A stretch of 62,308 nt of DNA, from contig CALIHL010000004.1 of assembly GCA_938022935.1 (NCBI GenBank), forward strand, positions 1-62,308, read 5' to 3'. The first letter of the stretch is position 1; every line of letters begins with the position of its first letter. Shown piece by piece: positions 1 to 7,500 of the stretch. The DNA is from an uncultured Saprospiraceae bacterium (GTDB taxonomy: Bacteria > Bacteroidota > Bacteroidia > Chitinophagales > Saprospiraceae). The notes below the pieces were generated by a model that saw nothing but the letters and a program-made list of their open reading frames with translations, did not search any database and had not been told where the DNA came from. A program made the position numbers and the translations under genes.

Positions 1-663
1 TTTGTCAAGCTCAAATACTTGAGTGTTGTTCATGCCAATCTTTTCAAATATCTCTTTTTGCATAAAGCCTGCAAAAGATAATCCTGACACTTTTTCTATC
101 ACTTGCGAAAGAACAGCATATCCCGTGTTACTGTATTGGTATTGTGTGCCTGGAAAGAAGTAGGTAGAATCTACATTGTATAAACTGTCCAATATCTCAG
201 CATCCAGATATTGCTCCTTTCTTTCCTCATCTATAAAGCCGTAGTAATCGACTATGCCAGATTGATTACTGAGCAGGTGTCTTATGTTGATATCCTTGCC
301 ATAATCGGGAAAGTCTGGAAATATCTCAGTAAGTTTTGTCTCAAAGCTCAGTTTTCCTTGATGCTCTAAGATCATAATCGCCATGGCAGTAAACTGCTTT
401 GTAACTGAGGCTATTCTAAAGTTAGTGTTTGAAGTGATAGGCTGATGGCTCTCTATGTTTGCTACACCATAATTAGCCTCATGTACGATCTCTCCTTTCT
501 TGATTACTAAGACACTGGCTCCTGGACCATCCTCTTCAAAGTCACAGAACAAGTAGTCGATGATGCTTCGGTCTCCATGGGTCAAAGAAGTTGGCTTGTT
601 CGTTTTGTTACTAACGCAACTTGTTATGAGGAAGTAGAGTAGAAGATAGTGTATATTTTTCAT
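1..663 (-). CDS. Serine hydrolase (beta-lactamase/PBP-like) lipoprotein, 3' end cut by window edge
   Basis: The reading frame opens with ATG at 663 and runs without a stop through base 1, giving 221 codons; the C-terminal part lies outside the window. The N-terminus has a short signal peptide ending in a lipobox (LITSC, Cys16), so an exported lipoprotein is expected. Class C beta-lactamase/PBP family motifs are visible: the nucleophile motif SVTK (Ser86, Lys89) and the YSN motif (residues 177-179). The third motif (HxG/KTG) would lie beyond the edge. These enzymes are usually peptidases or esterases rather than true beta-lactamases, and the substrate cannot be told. The start overlaps the stop of the broken serine-hydrolase copy upstream (ATGA arrangement), suggesting a tandem paralogue pair. 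Confidence 0.85.
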   Translation of the reverse strand, partial: MKNIHYLLLYFLITSCVSNKTNKPTSLTHGDRSIIDYLFCDFEEDGPGASVLVIKKGEIVHEANYGVANIESHQPITSNTNFRIASVTKQFTAMAIMILEHQGKLSFETKLTEIFPDFPDYGKDINIRHLLSNQSGIVDYYGFIDEERKEQYLDAEILDSLYNVDSTYFFPGTQYQYSNTGYAVLSQVIEKVSGLSFAGFMQKEIFEKIGMNNTQVFELDK

Positions 664-1108
664 GATGGTTCGATAGTTCTTATTTTATCTTCGTATAAGG
701 ATAAGTTATCCATGATTAGATCCCATCCGTCTGCTCCATTGGTAAAGATTATGTATCCAAACCCTTTTTCAAAGTAGAAACAGAAAAGGGCTTTGTAAGA
801 ATCATTAGCCCCACCATGTTGCATCAATTTGTTTCTCCTGTAACTTTTGATATTAGGGCCTAAGGCATAATCACCATGCTCATTTTTATAGTCATTTGTT
901 TTGCCATTTGCAATGAAAGGAAGTTGTCTGACTGGCCCGATAATGAGCTATAAACACTTGTTAAAAGTTTTGACAGCTCACTTGGTGTGGTCCATAACCC
1001 AGAAGCTGCACTTTCTGGCATCGCTTGATAGCCTCTTGGAAGAGCTTCCTTTTCGCCATTATAATTTAAATCGTTACATCTATACATAATATTCTTTGAT
1101 TTATAATT
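660..1108 (-). pseudogene. Remnant of a second serine hydrolase: C-terminal half only, with a frameshift
   Basis: This stretch encodes the C-terminal part of a beta-lactamase-family serine hydrolase in two frames. From about 1108 to 887 the frame carries the family segment ESAASGLWTTPSELSKLL. From about 883 to 660 the next frame carries the third motif region QHGGANDSYKALF and GYIIFTNGADG and ends in TGA at 662-660. The two join cleanly if one A is added to the A5 run (T run at 883-887 on the plus strand), giving MTIKNEHGDYALGP across the junction. The N-terminal half with SxxK and YxN is absent. The 5' end sits in the same frame as the NTF2-like gene upstream, separated from it by its TAA at 1114-1112. 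This is either a decayed paralogue or, for the frameshift alone, a homopolymer sequencing error; the N-terminal truncation would remain either way. Confidence 0.75.
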
Positions 1109-1111
1109 TGC

Positions 1112-1543
1112 TTACTTCACTCTCTTGGTAAACATCTTATGGACGATCTTCCAACCTTCTTTAAGTTTGACTAACATGAAGTAATCGACATAGGTGGATG
1201 AGCTTTCTTTGTCAGCGACTTGCACTTTAGCAACAGCGATATCATTTTCAAAATCAATAGAAATGATCTTGCCTATTTCTCCAGTTGGTTCACCTTCTTT
1301 AGTGTCTTCTATATAGGCTTCGCCACTCCATTTCTTTAGCTTGCCATCTCGGACATAATACAGATTTAGATCTTCATGAAAGGCACCTGCTAACCTCTTT
1401 GGTTGACCGTTAGTAGACCCTTCGATATAGTCCGTTAGAGTTGTCTTGATTAGATCCATGTCATCGTCTGTTGAGTCTTGTGCTTGTAGTGTGTATCCGA
1501 TCACCATGAATATGATGGCTAAACCTATTATTCTTATTGTCAT
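1112..1543 (-). CDS. Secreted NTF2-like (putative lumazine-binding type) protein
   Basis: A 143-aa protein with an N-terminal hydrophobic signal peptide (residues 1-21, ending LQAQ). The remainder has the pattern of the SnoaL/NTF2-like superfamily, closest in feel to the putative lumazine-binding subfamily: an N-terminal helix (LIKTTLTDYIEGSTNG), a region with LAGAFHEDLNLYYV, then strands ending in YVDYFMLVKLKEGWKIVHKMF. Members form cone-shaped pockets; many are of unknown activity, and no catalytic residues can be assigned here. It is exported, probably to the periplasm. Its stop codon directly precedes, in the same frame, the serine-hydrolase remnant, so a deletion may have brought the two together. 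Confidence 0.7.
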   Translation of the reverse strand: MTIRIIGLAIIFMVIGYTLQAQDSTDDDMDLIKTTLTDYIEGSTNGQPKRLAGAFHEDLNLYYVRDGKLKKWSGEAYIEDTKEGEPTGEIGKIISIDFENDIAVAKVQVADKESSSTYVDYFMLVKLKEGWKIVHKMFTKRVK

Positions 1544-1751
1544 GTCTTTGTTGAATTACGGTTATTGGAAGCTATTATATGAATCAAGTTACCGAAAGAA
1601 ATAATTGAGATTTGTCATTGTATACGAAGATGCCTTGCCTGTATATGAAGAGTAGATGGCCTATGCCTTAGTATAGCTTTCGCTTTTATACCATCTGTAT
1701 CTGAGCAAAAGTAAACTTGCATAAGTTGAAATTGTGTGCCACCTTGAGACT

Positions 1752-2771
1752 ATGAATGAGTTAAAGAGGCATGCTCCATTTTGGTTGCTGATCTATATAG
1801 TGTGGTCTTACATAAAGACCAATGGTGGTGGCGTTAGACTGGGGCCGATGTTAGTTGTCAATCTGTTTAACATCGCTGTATACATGGCTGCTTATTATAC
1901 CTTGAAGCACATCTTTATCCCAAGATTATTCAATCATAAAAAGTACTTTCTTTTTGTCGTAAGTATCATCTTAACTTCTTTGATGTTACATCTTTTTATG
2001 TTCGTAAATGATATCATATGGTTTCACAAGTTGGGCAATTGGGAGCCAACTTCGTTTTCGTTTTCTAATTATCTACAAAAGGCTATTCAGTATTATTCTC
2101 CTGCGATGATCTTGTTGGCTTGGGAAACACAGATGAATAGTATAAAAGAACAAAAGAGAATCCAGGAACTTGAAAATGAAAAATTGAGTACGGAGTTGAA
2201 ATATTTAAAGGCTCAGCTCAATCCTCACTTCTTGTTTAATACACTGAATAATCTATATTCAGAAGTGATCACCCACTCTGAGCGAGCACCTGATATGATT
2301 CTGCAGTTGTCAGGTATCCTGGACTATGTGCTTTACAAGAGCCAAGACAAGACAGTGGCCTTGAAAGATGAGATAGCTGTGATCAATGACTTCTTAGCAC
2401 TTGAAAAGATACGTTATGGCGATCGCCTTGAGTTACACCTTGATGTTCAAGACAATGCTTTGACCCCCATTTCTCCATTGCTGTTTCTCTCTTTAGTAGA
2501 GAATGCCTTCAAACATGGAGTGAGAAAAGGGATAGATCTGGCAGTCGTAAAGATTGAGATTAAAGAAAAGGAAGATGGGGTTTATTGTAAAGTATGGAAC
2601 TCTAAAAGTGAATATCAAGATCTTGAAAGAGATGACTATAGAGAAGGGTTGGGCCTCTCCAATATAAAACGTCAACTAAACATAACTTATCCCAACTTGC
2701 ACACAATTGATATCGTTGATAAAGAAAAAGAGTTTTGTGTAGAGGTGAGTATAAAAACAAGTTATGAATAA
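1752..2771 (+). CDS. LytS/YehU-type sensor histidine kinase (His_kinase family)
   Basis: Membrane-bound histidine kinase of the LytS-like class. Four hydrophobic segments occupy about residues 8-125 and no large sensor domain follows them. A short coiled stretch (KEQKRIQELENEKLS) leads into the family signature LKAQLNPHFLFNTLNNLYSE, whose His is about residue 159. The ATPase N-box is SLVENAFKHGV and a G-box GLGLSNIKRQL follows. A GTG at 1734 would add six residues; the ATG at 1752 is preferred because it starts directly before the first charged and membrane segment. Its 3' end overlaps the start of the LytTR regulator by 8 bp, so the two are co-translated and almost certainly cognate. Confidence 0.9.
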   Translation: MNELKRHAPFWLLIYIVWSYIKTNGGGVRLGPMLVVNLFNIAVYMAAYYTLKHIFIPRLFNHKKYFLFVVSIILTSLMLHLFMFVNDIIWFHKLGNWEPTSFSFSNYLQKAIQYYSPAMILLAWETQMNSIKEQKRIQELENEKLSTELKYLKAQLNPHFLFNTLNNLYSEVITHSERAPDMILQLSGILDYVLYKSQDKTVALKDEIAVINDFLALEKIRYGDRLELHLDVQDNALTPISPLLFLSLVENAFKHGVRKGIDLAVVKIEIKEKEDGVYCKVWNSKSEYQDLERDDYREGLGLSNIKRQLNITYPNLHTIDIVDKEKEFCVEVSIKTSYE

Positions 2772-3456
2772 AATCAAGTGCCTAATAGTAGATGACGAAG
2801 AGCCTGCAATTAAAATATTGGAGAAGTATGCTGGCATGATCGAGCAGCTTGATGTTGTTGCTACTTGTAGCAATGCCTTGGAAGCCTTCGAGCTACTGAA
2901 GAAAGAACATGTTGATTTGCTCTTTATCGATATCAACATGCCTGTACTGACTGGCGTTGAGTTTGTAAAGTCTCTTCAAAGCCCACCTGCAGTTATTTTC
3001 ACAACGGCATATCGGAAGTATGCGATAGAGAGCTACGAGATAGATGCCTTAGATTATCTGTTAAAACCATTTGGCTTTGACCGCTTTCTAAAAGCTGTTG
3101 ATAAGTATCAAAGTAGGTTTGGGACTTCATCTCACAATAGTGAATCAAAAAGTGACCACATCTTCTACAAGGTCAACCGTACTAATCATAAAGTCATGAT
3201 CAATGACATCCTCTATCTGGAGAGCTTGAAGGACTACACGCAGATACATACGAGTAAAGGAAAGTTAGTAGTACGAGGGAATCTTAGTACTTGTATGAAA
3301 CAGCTACCCGAGGATGGTTTTGTTCGTATACATCGCTCTTTTACGATTGCTTCAGATAAGGTGTCCTCCTATAACCAAAGTGAAGTCGTAGTCAACGGGA
3401 TTCAATTACCTTTAGGACAATCATACCGAGAGACATTTCTAAGTGTGATGAGATAG
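2764..3456 (+). CDS. LytTR-family response regulator
   Basis: A 230-aa regulator with an N-terminal receiver domain (residues 1-120) and a C-terminal LytTR DNA-binding domain (about 134-228). In the receiver, acidic residues D10-D11, phospho-acceptor D56 (LLFIDINMP), T80/T81 and K101 (LLKPFGF) are in place. The LytTR part shows the usual DILYLESLKDYTQIHT and FVRIHRSFTIA blocks. It overlaps the LytS-like kinase gene by 8 bp and is followed after 11 bp by the esterase gene, so the three may form one transcription unit. The target genes are not evident from the sequence. Confidence 0.93.
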   Translation: MNKIKCLIVDDEEPAIKILEKYAGMIEQLDVVATCSNALEAFELLKKEHVDLLFIDINMPVLTGVEFVKSLQSPPAVIFTTAYRKYAIESYEIDALDYLLKPFGFDRFLKAVDKYQSRFGTSSHNSESKSDHIFYKVNRTNHKVMINDILYLESLKDYTQIHTSKGKLVVRGNLSTCMKQLPEDGFVRIHRSFTIASDKVSSYNQSEVVVNGIQLPLGQSYRETFLSVMR

Positions 3457-3467
3457 TAAAGATAATT

Positions 3468-4412
3468 ATGGCGATACCATTTAAAATAAAAGCCCTCCTT
3501 TGGTTCCTCAATAGACAAAAAGGCCCAAAACTCCATGAACTCGATCCAGTTGCAGCAAGAGCTGGTGCTCAGAAGACAATGGAGAAAGTAGGTGGTCTCT
3601 TAGACTATATAGCGATTGAGTTAGAAAAGGTGGAGGACAGGATGATCTCAGTGAGAGATGGAGAGGTGCCGATCAGGATCTATCACGCAAGCAGTAAGAG
3701 TGACTTACCGATCATCATGTACTTCCATGGTGGAGGATTTGTGATGCGTAGTATAGATAGCCATGACAAGGTGTGCCGACGGATCTGTAGAGACAATCAA
3801 GCGATAGTCATATCTGTAGGCTATCGTCTGGCCCCAGAGTTTAAGTTTCCAGTACCGGTGCATGATTGTTATGATGCTACAGTCTGGGCGGGTTATAATG
3901 CTTCAACAATCGGGGGAGATGCTTCAAGACTTGTAGTGATGGGAGATAGTGCTGGAGGCAATCTTGCCACAGCAGTATGTCTCATGTCAAGAGATTATGG
4001 AGGACCGAAGATTAGCTATCAAGTACTGATCTACCCTTGTACTGATGGGTACCTAAGTGCGTCTTCGATTACAGAATTAGGGGATGGATACTTCTTGACA
4101 AAGAAAGCGATGGAGTGGTTTATAGATCATTATAAGTCTTCTGAAGAGGACCTTAAGTCACCTTACCTTTCTATGTTGCTGGCAGAAGATCTAAGTGGCC
4201 TTCCTCCTGCATTTATATTTACGGCCGAGTTTGATCCTTTAAAAGATGAAGGACGTGCGTATGCTGACAGATTAAAAGAAGCTGGCAATGAAGTAATCTT
4301 CAAAGAATATGAAGGCATGATTCATGGCTTCATCAGTATGCCTAAGTTGTCAAAAAGGATATTAGGGACTTATGAAGATATTCATGAATCATTAAGGGGT
4401 GTTCTCACTTAG
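3468..4412 (+). CDS. Alpha/beta hydrolase of the HSL-like (fold-3) esterase family
   Basis: A 314-aa cytoplasmic alpha/beta hydrolase. The oxyanion motif HGGG lies at residues 87-90, the nucleophile elbow GDSAGG at 159-164 (Ser161), and the other triad members are probably Asp256 (AEFDPLKDEG) and His286 (MIHGF). This pattern is typical of hormone-sensitive-lipase-like esterases acting on short or medium acyl esters; the natural substrate is unknown. There is no signal peptide. The gene follows the LytTR regulator by 11 bp in the same direction, and a strong hairpin downstream probably ends this unit. Confidence 0.88.
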   Translation: MAIPFKIKALLWFLNRQKGPKLHELDPVAARAGAQKTMEKVGGLLDYIAIELEKVEDRMISVRDGEVPIRIYHASSKSDLPIIMYFHGGGFVMRSIDSHDKVCRRICRDNQAIVISVGYRLAPEFKFPVPVHDCYDATVWAGYNASTIGGDASRLVVMGDSAGGNLATAVCLMSRDYGGPKISYQVLIYPCTDGYLSASSITELGDGYFLTKKAMEWFIDHYKSSEEDLKSPYLSMLLAEDLSGLPPAFIFTAEFDPLKDEGRAYADRLKEAGNEVIFKEYEGMIHGFISMPKLSKRILGTYEDIHESLRGVLT

Positions 4413-4457
4413 AGTGGGGGAGCGGTAGGATTGTTTAGAATTCTACTTTAATAAAAA

Positions 4458-4492
4458 AATGCCCCATGTACTTAAAAAGCACATAGGGCATT
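4458..4492. terminator. Hairpin between convergent genes, probable bidirectional terminator
   Basis: Seven-base arms AATGCCC (4458-4464) and GGGCATT (4486-4492) pair, and inner stretches ATGT/ACAT and CTT/AAG extend the stem. It sits 46 bp after the esterase stop and 30 bp before the end of the convergent giant gene. An A-rich run on the left serves as a T-run for the minus strand. Confidence 0.75.
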
Positions 4493-4521
4493 ATAAAATA
4501 CCTAAGCTGATTTTTTATAGC

Positions 4522-7500
4522 TTATTTGGCTACAATGACTCTTTGGTAATCAACTACTTCACCTGCTGATTTTACAAGTATCATATACATACCACTCTCA
4601 AGTTGATCTATATCGATCCTTGTAGAAGTTGCATCTTCTTGTAATCTCTGTGTAAGTAATCTTTGTCCTTGTGTATTAACTAATTCTATAGAAGCATCTG
4701 CTCCGATATCACCAATTGTTAGGTCAAGAAAATCCGATGCTGGGTTTGGAGATATTGAAAACTCCTTAGCATCGATTATAAAGTCACCCACTACTTTTCC
4801 GTCAAAAGAGCTTCTGCCAGAAGCACCTTCGCCAGGAGTGAACTCCACATAATCTGTAAAATCTGAAGTTTTATTAAGGCTACATATCGTTTTAACCTTA
4901 GCAACAACTATATCTGATCCACCAGTCGTAATTGTTAGGTTAGTACGCCTTACTGGTATGGTAACAAATGATCTTGGCTTGTCCTTTAACCCAATCTCAA
5001 CCTCATAACCAATAACATGTACAGGTGCTCTATCCCAGCGTAATTGGAAAGTTTGAGCAGACTTTCTTGTAAGCCTAAGATTAAGAGGAGACTGACAAGC
5101 GTTAGCTGGACAATCAATACGATCTACTGTAATCGGATTAGAAAGAGAGTAACACCCTACGATATCATCGACGTTCGCTCCAACCTCGATGCCTGTAGTT
5201 GAACCATCATATGCAAGGTTATAAACATAGCATACACCAGTACCTGCTCCTTCAAGATCAATTCGTGCCGTTCCTGGAAGCGCAAGGATCTTTCCTTCTG
5301 CATCTGTTATAACCAATCTGTTGTTACCGGAGTTATCGTTGACATGAACATCAAATGGATTAGGGATACCATCTCCTACACATATTGTAAATTCTGTAAA
5401 TCCTGTTGAACTTGCGATACTTCCACCATCTACATTACAACCTGATGAAACTCTAACTACAGAGATAGGATTAGAAAGACTAAAGCAGCCTTGTAGATCA
5501 CTTGCATTAGCGCCTACTGTTGCTCCTTGGAGTCCATCTTCAAAGCTTAAGTGCCATACGAGACAAGTGCCTGCTCCTGCACCATCAAAGTTGACAGCAG
5601 AGAAAGTAGGAGGCAATCCTAAGATATTGCCACTTTCATCAGTTACGACCCACTGGCTATTCATGCCTTGGTTATTAGCTAAGACGATTGCATCAGCCGG
5701 GATGTTATCAGCAACACCATCACCTACTGTAAAGGTAAATGGTCCACCGATTAACTCACCACCATTGGCTTGACAACCACCTGCATTTTCTCTAATTACA
5801 GAGACTGGATTAGAAAGACTAAAGCATCCTTCAAGACCTTCTGCATTGGCACCTACAACAGCACCAGAGATATCTCCATCAAAGCTTAAGTGCCATACAA
5901 GACAAGTGCCTGCTCCTGCACCGTCAAAGTTGACAGCAGAGAAAGTAGGAGGCAATCCTAATATATTTCCACTTTCATCAGTCACGACCCACTGGCTGTT
6001 CATACCTTGGTTATTAGCTAAGACGATTGCATCAGCCGGGATGTTATCAGCAACACCATCACCAACTGTAAAAGTAAATGGTCCACCGATTAACTCACCA
6101 CCATTGGCTTGACAGCTTGTTGCATTTTCTCTAATAACAGAGATCGGATTAGAAAGACTAAAGCATCCTTCAAGACCTTCTGCATTGGCACCTACAACAG
6201 CACCAGAGATCTCTCCATCAAAGCTTAAGTGCCATACAATGCAAGTGCCTGCTCCTGCACCGTCAAAGTTGACTGCGGAGAAAGTAGGAGGCAATCCTAA
6301 GATGTTACCAGCTGCATCAGTTACGACCCACTGGCTGTTCATGCCTTGGTTATTAGCTAAGACGATTGCATCAGCCGGGATGTTATCAGCAACACCATCA
6401 CCTACTGTAAAAGTAAATGGTCCACCGATTAACTCACCTCCATTGGCTTGACAAGTCGTTGCGTTCTCTCTAACTACAGAGATCGGATTAGAAAGACTGA
6501 AGCATCCTTCAAGACCTTCTGCATTGGCACCTACCACAGCACCAGAGATCTCTCCATCAAAGCTTAAGTGCCATACAAGGCAAGTGCCTGCACCTGCACC
6601 GTCAAAGTTGACTGCGGAGAAAGTAGGAGGTAATCCTAAGATGTTACCAGCTGCGTCAGTTACGACCCACTGGCTATTCATGCCGTTATTACGAGAAAGT
6701 GTGATAGCAGTCTCAGGGATATTATCAGCTATGCCATCACCTACTGTAAAAGTGAATGGTCCACCTGATAAGGTTCCACCGCTGACATTACATACTGCAT
6801 TACAAACTTCACCGGCGTCATTTCTAACCACTGTGATAGGATTAGAAAGACTGAAACATCCTTGAAGATCATTTGCGTTAGCGCCTACAACAGCACCTTC
6901 TAAACCATCTTCAAAACTCAAGTGCCATACCAGGCATGTACCTGTACCTGCACCGTCAAAGTTGACAGCTGAGAATGTAGGTGGAAGACCAAGGATGTTA
7001 CCATCAGCATCTGTAACGACCCACTGTGAGTTAGTGCCAGAGTTGCCACTTAAAGCGATTTGGTCAGCAGCTATGTTATCAGCAGCGCCATCGCCTACAC
7101 AAAACTCAAAGGGTCCACCTGAAAGTGTTCCACCTGATGGCTGTGATCTTACAACTGCCACAGGATTAGAAAGGCTAAAGCAACCTTGAAGGTCATTAGC
7201 ATTAGCACCTACAACAACACCTTGGAGTCCATCTTCAAAACTCAAGTGCCATACAAGACAAGTACCTACACCTGCGCCATCAAAGTCCACTGCCGTAAAT
7301 GTTGGCGGCAAACCAAGAATGTTACCATTTATATCAGTTACAACCCACTGTGAGTTAGGCCCACTTTGGTTGAATAATCCTATATCATCTGCTGCAAGAT
7401 TATCAGCGACACCATCTCCTACACAGAAGTTGTAAGGGCCTCCTGTCAATAATCCACCTGCGACATTACATCCCGTTCCACAAACCTCTGGGTTGTTTGT

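Noticed and set aside
5567-7189. Series of plus-strand open frames spaced 339 bp apart
   Set aside because: They are antisense shadows of the repeat units of the giant minus-strand gene; the regular spacing simply copies the repeat period and the protein sequences have no signal of their own.
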